From Bacteroides fragilis (GTDB taxonomy: Bacteria; Bacteroidota; Bacteroidia; Bacteroidales; Bacteroidaceae), in the NCBI RefSeq assembly GCF_002849695.1, contig NZ_CP018937.1:5132112-5196111 (forward strand): a DNA stretch of 64,000 bases, in the 5' to 3' direction. The notes below the pieces were generated by a model. It was not told the origin of the DNA. It did not search any database and saw only the letters and a program-made list of their open reading frames with translations. The position numbers and the translations under genes are program-made. Below, in pieces: positions 7,509-16,807 of this stretch (position 1 is the stretch's first letter; the number at the start of each line of letters is the position of its first letter).

Positions 7509-9638
7509 ATGACAGGATTAGAACAAGGTATATCTAAAAGAATAGATAATGATAAAAAAGTGGAAACAAAACAGTGGTTTGAAAAGTTAATTCAACTAGA
7601 AGAATATGTCGGAGAACTTTTTTCAATAAACTATGAAACAGCGAAAGTTATTATTCATGATAATGAGAGAAAGAAAGTAGGAGGTATTCCAAGTTTAAGT
7701 TTCCTCATTGCAACAAGAGTTGATCCATCTAATGCTTCAGATATAGACTTTAAATCAGAAGATGCATCTTTTATTTTGTTGAGAGTAATGGATAGTGCTT
7801 CATTGCCACAAGATAAGGAAGCAGAAAGAATTAGAGTTGAAACAGCTCAAAGAGTTAGTGGTGAAATAGAAAAACATTGGGATAGCGATGGGGCAATGGA
7901 TGCCAAAACACGTGTTCTTTTAGGTTATGCTGGAGTACAATGTAGAATTATAGGAACTTTTTACTTGGAAGAAAATGCTGCAAATTTGGAAGAACCATTA
8001 GCTCTTAAATTCGGTAGTGATATTTCTAATTATTATCCTAATAGAGGGCTCAAAGTCTATAAGCCTAATTCGGTAGCATTAGAGGAAATTGTTAATTATT
8101 GCGATCCAATAAATAAACAAGATCAAAGAGAAAAATATCACAATACAGAAAAAGTAAAATTAGGCTTTGTACGATATGCTTCTACAAACAGAAAGTATCA
8201 GCAGGTAGATGATGTTCCTGTTTATATTTATCCTGCAGATTTGTTAAGTCAAAAGTCTGCATTATTTGGTATGACTAGGACTGGTAAATCAAACACGACT
8301 AAAATTATAGCAAAATCTGTTTTTGAGTTGCGATCTCCCAAAAGAGTAGAGGATTGTGCTCTAAGGATAGGTCAGATTATTTTTGATCCAAACGGAGAGT
8401 ATGCGAACGAAAATACACAAGATAAAGATGGAAATGGAAATCCTAATGCATTAAAAAATGTTTGGAAATTAGTCCCAAATGCCCAAAAAGTAAATGAAGT
8501 CGTAACATACGGAATAACTAGCCATCCCAATGATAGCGAACGAATGTTAATGTTGCTAAACTTTTATCTGGATGAGAATTTGCAAATAGGGAAAGATATT
8601 ATTGATTCCATTCTTTCAGAAGATACTGCAAAATTTATAAAAAATTTCGTGCAAGTTCGTTTTGAAGAGCCTGACAGAAATGATCAAAGTGCTATGACTA
8701 GATATAATAGGAGAGTCTTAGCATACAGAACATTATTATATAAGGCAGGGTTTGATATGCCTAAAAGTATAAAGCCAATTACAGATAAACTATTTGGCAA
8801 GAAACTAATAGAAAATTTGAAAAAGGATGTTTCTAAAAATGCAGCCATATATAAAACTGTCGCAGAAAAGTTGGAAGATTCCAATAATTGTACTTGGGCT
8901 AAAATGGTTCAAATATTTGATGGTCTAGCGGATTACATCAATGATTCTAAGAGTAATTATAGCCAATTTGAAGCTGAATATATAAAAACCTCATCAACTG
9001 GAGATAATTGGGCAGATGATTCTCTTGCCAAAATATTAACAATGTTTAATTATCCAAATGGCTCAAGGCAAATAGGAAAAGCTAAAGAGCAACATAGTCC
9101 GGATACTGCTAATGACTATGCACAAGATATATATAATCATCTTAAAGAAGGAAAGCTTGTTATTGTTGATCAATCTAGTGGTGATCCTGTACTTAACAAA
9201 TCTTCTGCGAGTCGAATTATGTCTAGAATATTTTTTGAAAACCAGAAGCTATTTACGCAGGGAGCAACTAATATACCAGAAATTTTAATTTATATCGAAG
9301 AAGCTCATAATATATTGCCAGCAGGAAATAATCTAGATTTGTCGGATATATGGGTAAGAACAGCTAAGGAGGGTGCAAAATATAGAATTGGTATGGTTTA
9401 TGCAACACAAGAAGTTAGTAGTATTCAAAAAAATATATTGCGTAATACATCAAATTGGTTTATTGCCCATTTGAATAATACAGATGAGACGAAGGAACTC
9501 TGTAAATATTATGATTTTGCAGATTTTGAGCCTTCTATTCGTCGTGCACAGGATAAAGGCTTTTTAAGGGTTAAAACATTAAGTAATCCTTTTGTTATAC
9601 CTGTTCAGATTGATAAATTTCAAGTTGAAAAGAAATGA
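7509..9638 (+). CDS. herA: HerA-type ATPase/translocase (DUF87), first gene of a HerA-NurA-methyltransferase operon
   Basis: With the ATG at 7509 the protein has 709 residues. It shows an N-terminal beta-rich region (HAS-barrel position), Walker A GMTRTGKS (254-261), the HerA-typical DPNGEY (293-298), and Walker B with EEAHN (from 597), followed by an RTAKEGAKYRIG segment and a WFIAHLNN arginine-finger-like region. HerA forms hexameric DNA pumps that work with nucleases such as NurA. An upstream frame from TTG 7425 exists but contains the promoter. It overlaps the NurA gene by four bases (ATGA). Sequence is markedly AT-rich against the chromosomal flanks, a sign of transfer. HerA proteins with SIR2 or DUF4297 partners are known antiphage systems; a defence role here is inference. 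Confidence 0.9.
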   Translation: MTGLEQGISKRIDNDKKVETKQWFEKLIQLEEYVGELFSINYETAKVIIHDNERKKVGGIPSLSFLIATRVDPSNASDIDFKSEDASFILLRVMDSASLPQDKEAERIRVETAQRVSGEIEKHWDSDGAMDAKTRVLLGYAGVQCRIIGTFYLEENAANLEEPLALKFGSDISNYYPNRGLKVYKPNSVALEEIVNYCDPINKQDQREKYHNTEKVKLGFVRYASTNRKYQQVDDVPVYIYPADLLSQKSALFGMTRTGKSNTTKIIAKSVFELRSPKRVEDCALRIGQIIFDPNGEYANENTQDKDGNGNPNALKNVWKLVPNAQKVNEVVTYGITSHPNDSERMLMLLNFYLDENLQIGKDIIDSILSEDTAKFIKNFVQVRFEEPDRNDQSAMTRYNRRVLAYRTLLYKAGFDMPKSIKPITDKLFGKKLIENLKKDVSKNAAIYKTVAEKLEDSNNCTWAKMVQIFDGLADYINDSKSNYSQFEAEYIKTSSTGDNWADDSLAKILTMFNYPNGSRQIGKAKEQHSPDTANDYAQDIYNHLKEGKLVIVDQSSGDPVLNKSSASRIMSRIFFENQKLFTQGATNIPEILIYIEEAHNILPAGNNLDLSDIWVRTAKEGAKYRIGMVYATQEVSSIQKNILRNTSNWFIAHLNNTDETKELCKYYDFADFEPSIRRAQDKGFLRVKTLSNPFVIPVQIDKFQVEKK

Positions 9639-11002
9639 GTTTTGAAGGAGAATTTGCTAGCTATGAGCCGTTGAGAAGAGTTCTTGACAGCGCCAAAATC
9701 AAGGCTCTACAAAATCGTATGCGCATCCATAAGTCGGAAGAAACTTTGGATACTTTGGGAGAAATTTTTGTGCATGAAAAAGATCTGCCCAAAAGTAAAG
9801 TTCAGCCTGATTTGATTCTAGCCATTGATGGAAGCTGTCATACGGCAAAAGCTGTGAATGGATTTCCTGGTGCTGAATTTGGGTATGTAACAATTGCTTC
9901 TGTTTTAATAGATTTAAAACTTGTGACGCAATTGCAAAAAGATGATTTTATTGATCCGAAAAAATTTCGAGAGACAGAAAAAGCTTCGACAATTGAAAGT
10001 GTATTTCCAGGATGTAACATAATTCTTGATTCTGAAAAATGTGCAAAATCGTCTTTAAGGAGAGCTTTGTTTGAAGAATTAAAATGTAATGTTATATTTT
10101 CGGAAGGAGAAAGTTTGCTCGATACCTATGAACATCTTTTTCGCATAAAGCGGGAACGTTTCCCTGAAAGAAATTTGCCTCATAGTCCAATTGATGGTGT
10201 TGATGAAGATATGACTTACGGGTATGGTGAATACAATTGCCCATATTCTGGTGAGCCTTTGTTTTCTACTGATGCACTTCGTTTACATGAATTGATGAAT
10301 CCAGGAGGTAGTAATGGAGAATTATTTGGACAAATAATGTCCACTCTTGAAAAATTGTGGTTAGTACATATTTTACGATCTTTTGAGAAGAAAGGATGGT
10401 TAAGCACTCTTCGGCGTGTCGCATTTGTAATGGATGGTCCTCTCGCTGTATTTAGCACATCTTCATGGTTAACTAAAGTAATTGAAGTTGAGTTGAAAAG
10501 AATAAATGACCTTCAGAAGCGAATAAATGGAGATGATTTATTAATAGTAGGACTAGAAAAGTCAGGGACATTCTTTAATCATTTTACTGATATTGATACA
10601 AGTAAAGATGGAGTAATAGATGAGTTCCCTAAGCAGTCTGGGCTATTGCTTACCGATCATTATATCAAACGTAATATCATTTTTTCAGAAAGCGCAAAAC
10701 CTTATGGACAAGATACTTATTTTGGTAGAAAACTATTTTATAAAGCAAAATCTGGGCAGAAACTAGTTCCTGTAGTAGCTTGGTTTAATGAAGCTCAAAA
10801 AGATACAACAACAGCAAATATTAATCAATTTACTCGCTTGGGAGATGTTATGAGTTTGCTTGATCAGCTTGTTTCTAATCGTTATCCAAATTCTATTTCA
10901 CCTCTTATTTCTGCGCATGCGGAAGCTGCCATACCATTGAATTTAGGAAAACGGATTTTTGAAGATATTGCGCGCGAAATCAGAGAAAGGACAGAAGAAT
11001 GA
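9635..11002 (+). CDS. nurA: NurA-domain nuclease
   Basis: The 455-residue protein has the NurA domain landmarks: a first-strand acidic motif AIDGS (Asp65), a central RVAFVMDGPLAVF segment (about 262-274), GLEKSGTFFNHF, and the C-terminal ISAHAEAAIP motif with His428. NurA is a Mn-dependent 5'-3' exonuclease/endonuclease that resects DNA with HerA. Family knowledge predicts the Asp, DGP aspartate and His to be catalytic or metal-binding. It overlaps both the HerA gene and the methyltransferase gene by four bases (ATGA each), so the three products are translationally coupled. It is longer than archaeal NurA (roughly 340 residues), with extra sequence between about 100 and 200. Confidence 0.88.
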   Translation: MSFEGEFASYEPLRRVLDSAKIKALQNRMRIHKSEETLDTLGEIFVHEKDLPKSKVQPDLILAIDGSCHTAKAVNGFPGAEFGYVTIASVLIDLKLVTQLQKDDFIDPKKFRETEKASTIESVFPGCNIILDSEKCAKSSLRRALFEELKCNVIFSEGESLLDTYEHLFRIKRERFPERNLPHSPIDGVDEDMTYGYGEYNCPYSGEPLFSTDALRLHELMNPGGSNGELFGQIMSTLEKLWLVHILRSFEKKGWLSTLRRVAFVMDGPLAVFSTSSWLTKVIEVELKRINDLQKRINGDDLLIVGLEKSGTFFNHFTDIDTSKDGVIDEFPKQSGLLLTDHYIKRNIIFSESAKPYGQDTYFGRKLFYKAKSGQKLVPVVAWFNEAQKDTTTANINQFTRLGDVMSLLDQLVSNRYPNSISPLISAHAEAAIPLNLGKRIFEDIAREIRERTEE

Positions 11003-12132
11003 GTGGTAATAATGCACATATATTAAATGGACATCAAACGGCAGAAGCTAGATGGGCGCGTTTTGGACCATATTATGCAATGTTTCCATTAGATTTTGCT
11101 TTTGATGTTGTAAAGAAGTATTCTAGAAAAGGAGACTGTATAATAGATCCGTTTGCTGGCAGATGTTCAAGTGTTTTTGCTGGAGGAGTTTTAGGGCGCG
11201 TGAGTCTGGGGATTGAAATAAATCCTGTTGGTTGGCTATATGGAAAGGTAAAGCTTAAGCCTGCTTTTAAACATGAAGTTCTTGCTCGCTTAAATGATAT
11301 TTATTCTAAGCGCAACTATTTTTCTCAAAGTATAAAAAAAATGCCAGAGTTCTATCGGATTTGTTTTTGCGATGAAGTCTTAAAATTTCTATTAGCAGCA
11401 CGTAAGTATCTAGATTGGAAAGAGAATAATGTTGACGCGACACTGATGTCTATAATTCTTGTCTATCTTCATGGGAAACTTGGTGAAGGTCTGTCAAATC
11501 AGATGCGCATGACTAAATCAATGGGAATGGCTTATTCTGTAAAATGGTGGAAACAACAACAACTAGAAGTTCCTCCAGAAATAAACCCGTATGAATTTAT
11601 TGCAAAAAAAATAGAGTGGCGTTTTGATAAAGGAGTCCCTAATATATCTACTAATAGCCAAGTAATATTTGGTGATAGTACAATAAAATTGGTTGATGTA
11701 GCAAATGAAGTGAAAGCTTCTAATAAAAAATTCTCATTATTGTTTACTTCACCTCCATATTGCTCTATTACTGATTATCATGCAGATCAATGGTTGAGAA
11801 TTTGGATGTTGGGAGGGAGTGAAAATCCACAATACCTTAAAGATAAGCATAAAGGAAGATTTGTTAATAAACAAGAATATTATAATTTGCTTGATAATGT
11901 GTTTGGCTTATGTGCTGGAATAATGAAAGATAATGCGACAATATATGTAAGAACAGACGCACGGCAATTTACTTTTGATACAACTTTAGAAATATTAAAA
12001 AAATATTTTCCTAATCATAGAGTTAAAATACGAAAAAAGCCTCTTAAAGAAGATACACGAACTCAGACTAAGCTATTTGGAGATAAATCAATGAAACCTG
12101 GCGAAGTTGATATTATACTTACAAATAATTGA
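10999..12132 (+). CDS. DNA methyltransferase (N6-adenine or N4-cytosine type)
   Basis: The 377-residue protein has a SAM-binding motif IIDPFAGRCSS (DPFAG at 50-54) and a catalytic motif TSPPYC (TSPPY at 250-254), the S/N/D-PP-Y/F signature of amino-methyltransferases. The SAM motif precedes the catalytic motif, unlike the beta-class order. The stretch between them would hold target recognition. It is the third gene of the HerA-NurA operon and overlaps the nuclease gene by four bases. The natural reading is self-protection by methylation while HerA-NurA attacks unmodified DNA, but BREX/DISARM-like schemes where methylation only marks self are equally possible. Target sequence cannot be read from the protein. 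Confidence 0.88.
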   Translation: MSGNNAHILNGHQTAEARWARFGPYYAMFPLDFAFDVVKKYSRKGDCIIDPFAGRCSSVFAGGVLGRVSLGIEINPVGWLYGKVKLKPAFKHEVLARLNDIYSKRNYFSQSIKKMPEFYRICFCDEVLKFLLAARKYLDWKENNVDATLMSIILVYLHGKLGEGLSNQMRMTKSMGMAYSVKWWKQQQLEVPPEINPYEFIAKKIEWRFDKGVPNISTNSQVIFGDSTIKLVDVANEVKASNKKFSLLFTSPPYCSITDYHADQWLRIWMLGGSENPQYLKDKHKGRFVNKQEYYNLLDNVFGLCAGIMKDNATIYVRTDARQFTFDTTLEILKKYFPNHRVKIRKKPLKEDTRTQTKLFGDKSMKPGEVDIILTNN

Positions 12133-12283
12133 GATTGCCGAAGAACTAGGATTTACTGATGAAAGCCATTTGAGTAAATTCTTTAAGAAATACAAGGGAT
12201 GTAGTCCTTCAAGTTTCAGAAAAAGTAATAATATACTTGAAACAGATGTTTCTTGCTATCTGCCAGAAAAAAGAAATCCCTGA
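12122..12283 (+). pseudogene. AraC-type regulator remnant (C-terminal helix-turn-helix only)
   Basis: An open frame from about 12122 to a TGA at 12281-12283 encodes EIAEELGFTDESHLSKFFKK then YKGCSPSSFR, the second HTH of an AraC protein, with a tail ending EKRNP. No start codon or first domain is left. It overlaps the 3' end of the methyltransferase gene in another frame, so the cargo boundary falls here. The last 16 codons recur at 25079-25126, at the right end of unit 2, so this gene end belongs to the conserved right terminus of this element family. Confidence 0.65.
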
Positions 12284-12344
12284 TAATGTTTAATTATCAG
12301 GGATTTTCTTAAATTGCTTTTTTGAATTTCAGTGATCCGCCTGG
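12234..12344. repeat. Right end of unit 1 / att copy 2
   Basis: About 110 bp, from the AraC tail through a hairpin to GTGATCCGCCTGG (12332-12344), recur at 25077-25186. They are the homologous right ends of units 1 and 2. Confidence 0.7.
12274..12306 (-). terminator. Hairpin terminator in right end of unit 1
   Basis: AAATCCCTGATAAT (12274-12287) pairs with its complement at 12293-12306. It lies just beyond an att core, in the position of a terminator for tRNA-Lys; it can also end the AraC gene on the plus strand. Confidence 0.55.
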
Positions 12345-12480
12345 GATTCTCCTAAGAGAGTTACCACGCTAATATTTAAAACTTTATATTTTTAGCTTCA
12401 AGCATATCCCATGATATCCCACTAATTTGCTACGTGCTTTTGCGGTAGTTTGCTCATGGAGAATACTGGGGCAAAGATAT
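12328..12480. repeat. Left end of unit 2 (homologue of 7188-7342)
   Basis: Starts with the att core shared with the right end of unit 1 and continues with about 140 bp nearly identical to the left end of unit 1, including a shared block from CTACGTGCTTTTGC to CATGGAGAATACTG. Confidence 0.7.
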
Positions 12481-12560
12481 ATCTTTCTTTTCTTTTTTCA
12501 AAATCATTTTTATAAGTCGTCAAAAAGATGAACATCTTCAAAGCGTTTCTTTAATGAACT

Positions 12561-12746
12561 TTATTCTATAGTTATATCCCCTTCATTCTTTTCTACATAA
12601 ACAGACTTATCTCCGCTAATGTTAATTGTCCTGTTGTTATTCTTTTTAGAGAACAGATATTTAACTATCCCACTGACTATTGTCAACAAGAAAACTCCTA
12701 ATCCAGATAAAAACCACTCTTTATTATTGTTAATCCACTCTATCAT
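12561..12746 (-). CDS. Small membrane protein with motif shared with the STAND protein; candidate effector
   Basis: The 61-residue protein has one membrane helix (about 12-32, FLSGLGVFLLTIVSGIVKYL), a short Lys/Asn linker and a C-terminal motif RTINISGDKSVYVEKNEGDI (39-58). The same motif, RTINIS.EKSAYIEKNEG, occurs at residues 8-24 of the 1300-residue protein encoded directly upstream; about 14 of 21 positions are identical although the DNA differs. The gene starts 13 bp after the STAND gene ends, in the same orientation. By analogy with fungal HET-s/NWD2 and bacterial amyloid-signalling pairs, the NLR would template assembly of the motif and release membrane damage. That function is inference; the motif match and the helix are seen. 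Confidence 0.7.
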   Translation of the reverse strand: MIEWINNNKEWFLSGLGVFLLTIVSGIVKYLFSKKNNNRTINISGDKSVYVEKNEGDITIE

Positions 12747-12759
12747 AATTCAAATAATT

Positions 12760-15700
12760 TTATGCAGATAATTCTTTTAAGAACATTCTTAGATGATTAT
12801 TTCTATATTCTTGAATTTTAAGTAATGAATCAAACATATCCATTGCCTTTTCTAACAATGGATTATCTTTTTCATATTCTCTTATGCCATTATATGATTC
12901 TATCAAAACATTGATGGGACTCTTTTCGTAAAAAGTTTGTTTGAAATCTTCTGGCTTAGACTCAAAAAAACAATTCAACGCTTGATGAGCATCGCTAGGT
13001 ATTATTTTTCTAAGAAAGTCAAAAAAATAATTATCTCTGTATTTACCTACAGCAGATTTCACATACTTATTTAGAAAAGTAATAAGATTATCGTTAATTA
13101 TAGCGGGAATATGTAAAAAACAATGATTAATTTTTTTCCCTAATTCTTTGTCATTGAAATCTAATAGCAATTTCATTATATTCCATCCCTTAGACGAGTA
13201 TCTTTCGTCTTTAAGTATATGAGCACATACATACCATGCCAATTCTTGTCTAGCCATAGGATTAATTGAAATCAGATTTTTCAAAAGAGAATATCCTCTA
13301 GGAAGATTATGCAGATACGCATTAAGTAAAAACATAGACATTGGTTTTCCTGCTTCTTCAACCAAAATTGCTTTACTAAAAAAAGGATGTAATTTTTTAA
13401 AATCTACATGCATTAGATATAATAAAGGATGTCCATCATGACATGGAATTGCAAGAAGATGTGGATTGAAGTCCCTTAATAATTTTAAATATAAATCAAG
13501 AGTCCTATTTTTGTTTAAATTATTAAGCCATGCGCCCTTAAATATTACACAAGAGCGTGTTATTTCATTTGTATTGTCTGCAACATATTCTAAAGTTTCA
13601 AATATTTCATTTTCAAATTGCTTTAACTCATAACATTCAACCATTAGTTCTACAGCAATACCTCTAATAGAATTAATACCTGCAGTGATAGCATCCATAC
13701 CCTTATCTTCCTTTTGGTTTATATTATAAGTGAATTGTCTATCAGGGTATTTGTATATAATTTGTTTTATAAACTCAAAAATTCGTTTATCCAAGTTTTT
13801 ATTTCCTTGTACGATATAATGCAATGTACGGAGAAATGAGGATAGATTTATATCATTAAAATTATGAGATCTTTTTTCAATAATATTCAAACATAAATCT
13901 TCAAAGTCTTTTTTACCACATTTACCTTCTTGTAACCCCTCTAATCCTGATATTAAGTACTCTATATCTATTTTGCTTTCATTGACAATTTCAACAATAA
14001 AAGGGAGAAACTTTATGGAATTTTGTGCGACATGATTCTTAAATTGACTTAAATTACCTTCTTTAGTAGGTTTATTCCAATCATCAAAAGAACGTTGTTT
14101 TGTATTCAGTTTTAAAAAAGTATTCTTCCAATCATTTAAGGACATTTTTTCATAAGCATTATTCCCATATGTTTTCCAACCAGAGTACATGGTAACTTTT
14201 TGTGGTGGAGTGTTTTCTATTTTGTTGTATTTCCGGTATCCTTCTTGATATATTTTTTTAAGTTCTTTATATTCATTGAGAAAAGTCAAAGGAAGCATGG
14301 ATACCAATTCATAGGTAGTTTTCAAATAATTGGAATACACTTTTTTTTCTGAATAATCATCTTTGTAAGTCCAATGATAAAACAATGTCTTAGTAGATAA
14401 TATTGCTTGATTGATTTCTTTTTGTTCCTTGTTTGATAACAATGGATATAGTTTGGATAACAATTCGTTTGAGTAGTAATGCAATATCTCTGATGCATTA
14501 GTCTTTCTAAAAAAATTATTGCTTATGAATAAATTGAAAGCTCTAACATACTCTTTCTCTATATTGCACAACAAGTAAAATATCCCAATTGCAATCAAGT
14601 TTGAATGTTTTGAATCTAACAAGCATAAGATCCTTGATTTTAAATTATCATTTACGATATTGTGTTTTATGCTATAAAGTACGATATCGTAGATGTGATT
14701 ATCTTCATTAATCTCTTTATTGTCAGGGTTCGGTCTATAAAGATAAAAAGCTAGATCACTACATATATCATAATGTGATTCATACTGCCTTACCTCTATA
14801 ATTCTTTCAATTACATATAAAAAATATGGAATTGCTTTATATGGATACTTTTCAAATAGGTCGTTGTACATTTTAAAGCCTGTATATCCTCCGGGGATAT
14901 AATCATGGCTAAGTTTGTCTATTTTGATAATATTTTCTTCAAAATCCTTTTTTAATTCAGATATAACAAAGTTAGAATCCGATAGTAGTACTTTCTCTAA
15001 ATAGTAGTATTCCGATTTTGTTTGATTACTCCACTTTGAAATAGTATCATAATACAAACTATAAGACAAATGTATTTCTTTATCTGGGATTTGGATTAGT
15101 GTGTTTTTAATTATATTTACTTTGTCCTTATATTGAGAAAGAAAATCAATGACTAATTGTGGTGATTGCTCAATAATTCTAATACAAAGACCTGTAATTG
15201 CCCAATCTATTTCATGGTCATTTTTATATAACAGAGCATGAAACTCATTTGTAGAAATAATAAATTTAAACCATTCGGTAGATTGTATTGATTCTAAAAA
15301 CACCTGTAATAATAGTGGATCTTTTATTAAACAATCTAATACAAACTTTTTTTCCTGCTTTGTTGGATTATTATAAAAACCTAAGTCATTTATTAATAAG
15401 AGCTTTAAATGAAATCTATACTCTACTCCTGTAATGAGTATCTTTAATTCATTAATATAAACTAAGTGATCTAAGTCTCTTAAATAAGAAAAAATTTGCT
15501 TTGTTTGTGAACGAATAAAAAGCCCTTGGTGAATTTTACATAACCAGTTTGTAGCAGATTTTCCTGAACTTATAAATGTTCTAGAATAAACATAATCAAA
15601 GAAAGTTTGATGTATAAATTGCATTTTATCAGAAGCGTACTCTCTTAACAACTCATTATGGAGAAGAAAATTAACTTCTCTATAATATAAGCTAAACAAT

Positions 15701-16662
15701 CTTTTATCAACAACAATTTGTTGGTGATCATTCATTTTTTGAGCTATTAGAGTCAATGTCTCAATTAATTTTTCGGATTGTATAGAAATGCTCTGTTCTA
15801 TAAACTCAATCCAAATTTCATCATACAACTTTTGAAGCGAAATAGAATCATTAAACTTTTTTGTTATTTTCAATTTACAGAATAGATTCAAATGTAAAGG
15901 AATGCGAAGAAACTCTATTAAGCGATTATTTTTTTCATCAATATTAATCTTAAAATCAGATAAAACAGACTTAACCTGTTCTATTTCTAGTAATGATAGA
16001 TTTATCACTTTGTTTTTTTTATATGCTCGTAAACTTGCGTCGTAATCTAAATCATATGTTCGACAAGAGATTATAATCCTAACATTAGGTAGCGATTCTA
16101 ATTGTTTAATTAATCTGTCATAAGAATTAATAGCATGCCGACTGGATGATAGAGATAGAGAAAGTGCATCAATCTGATCTATTATAAAAGCACAGGTTTT
16201 AGTTTTTGATAATGATTGGAATATTGAGAAAATGTCATCTTTAAGATTTAATTCAGTTTCTATGTCTTTTATGGAACTTATATTTAGTATTTTATCAGCT
16301 TTTATACCTAAAGAGGGGATATTATTACTATTTAATAAAGAAAATAGATCTTTTAGAACAACTGATTTTCCGTAACCAGCATTGCCGACTAATAAAACTA
16401 TGCTCGGACTATTTTCATTAGTCTCTGTTGTAATCCAGTTAAACAAGTCTTTTGTTTCATTTCTTTCAATATGAATTTTTCCTTGAAATGTATTTTCATA
16501 ACTTGATAAATCTACTGATGCATTGTTTATGTTTAGTAGTATCTCTTCTGTTGATAGAGGTTGTTGCTCTCCATGATAGAGATTAACAATCCCTTCATTT
16601 TTTTCAATATAGGCAGACTTCTCACTTATATTGATAGTTCTATAATCTTTTTTATCAAGCAT
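12760..16662 (-). CDS. STAND/NACHT-like P-loop NTPase with long helical C-terminus
   Basis: The 1300-residue protein starts with a short beta-type motif (8-29), then an NTPase module: P-loop GNAGYGKS (93-100), Walker B FIIDQID (159-165), sensor-like SCRTYDL (199-205) and a winged-helix-like part to about 370. The remaining roughly 900 residues are Leu/Ile/Asn/Lys-rich and look all-helical, fitting a repeat sensor. This is the plan of bacterial NLR-like defence proteins, where the C-terminus detects phage material and the N-terminus carries or recruits an effector. There is no enzymatic effector domain; instead the first 30 residues match the tail of the small membrane protein downstream. A possible -7 element (TATCTTTG on the minus strand) is at 16688-16695. 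Strongly AT-rich cargo of unit 2. Confidence 0.82.
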   Translation of the reverse strand: MLDKKDYRTINISEKSAYIEKNEGIVNLYHGEQQPLSTEEILLNINNASVDLSSYENTFQGKIHIERNETKDLFNWITTETNENSPSIVLLVGNAGYGKSVVLKDLFSLLNSNNIPSLGIKADKILNISSIKDIETELNLKDDIFSIFQSLSKTKTCAFIIDQIDALSLSLSSSRHAINSYDRLIKQLESLPNVRIIISCRTYDLDYDASLRAYKKNKVINLSLLEIEQVKSVLSDFKINIDEKNNRLIEFLRIPLHLNLFCKLKITKKFNDSISLQKLYDEIWIEFIEQSISIQSEKLIETLTLIAQKMNDHQQIVVDKRLFSLYYREVNFLLHNELLREYASDKMQFIHQTFFDYVYSRTFISSGKSATNWLCKIHQGLFIRSQTKQIFSYLRDLDHLVYINELKILITGVEYRFHLKLLLINDLGFYNNPTKQEKKFVLDCLIKDPLLLQVFLESIQSTEWFKFIISTNEFHALLYKNDHEIDWAITGLCIRIIEQSPQLVIDFLSQYKDKVNIIKNTLIQIPDKEIHLSYSLYYDTISKWSNQTKSEYYYLEKVLLSDSNFVISELKKDFEENIIKIDKLSHDYIPGGYTGFKMYNDLFEKYPYKAIPYFLYVIERIIEVRQYESHYDICSDLAFYLYRPNPDNKEINEDNHIYDIVLYSIKHNIVNDNLKSRILCLLDSKHSNLIAIGIFYLLCNIEKEYVRAFNLFISNNFFRKTNASEILHYYSNELLSKLYPLLSNKEQKEINQAILSTKTLFYHWTYKDDYSEKKVYSNYLKTTYELVSMLPLTFLNEYKELKKIYQEGYRKYNKIENTPPQKVTMYSGWKTYGNNAYEKMSLNDWKNTFLKLNTKQRSFDDWNKPTKEGNLSQFKNHVAQNSIKFLPFIVEIVNESKIDIEYLISGLEGLQEGKCGKKDFEDLCLNIIEKRSHNFNDINLSSFLRTLHYIVQGNKNLDKRIFEFIKQIIYKYPDRQFTYNINQKEDKGMDAITAGINSIRGIAVELMVECYELKQFENEIFETLEYVADNTNEITRSCVIFKGAWLNNLNKNRTLDLYLKLLRDFNPHLLAIPCHDGHPLLYLMHVDFKKLHPFFSKAILVEEAGKPMSMFLLNAYLHNLPRGYSLLKNLISINPMARQELAWYVCAHILKDERYSSKGWNIMKLLLDFNDKELGKKINHCFLHIPAIINDNLITFLNKYVKSAVGKYRDNYFFDFLRKIIPSDAHQALNCFFESKPEDFKQTFYEKSPINVLIESYNGIREYEKDNPLLEKAMDMFDSLLKIQEYRNNHLRMFLKELSA

Positions 16663-16807
16663 ATAATTCCAATTTCATATCCTACTACAAAGATAATACA
16701 ATTCTAACTATTAACGCTTTTTCTGAAAAAGTTCTTATAATCAAGAAACCAGCTAATAACCAGATTCGATATTTTGATTTGCTATTAAAACATAAATTCA
16801 GAAGAAA

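Noticed and set aside
12760..16662. Known Avs-type defence protein
   Set aside because: The protein has a STAND-like module but no N-terminal nuclease, protease or other Avs effector domain, and the partner is a small membrane protein instead.
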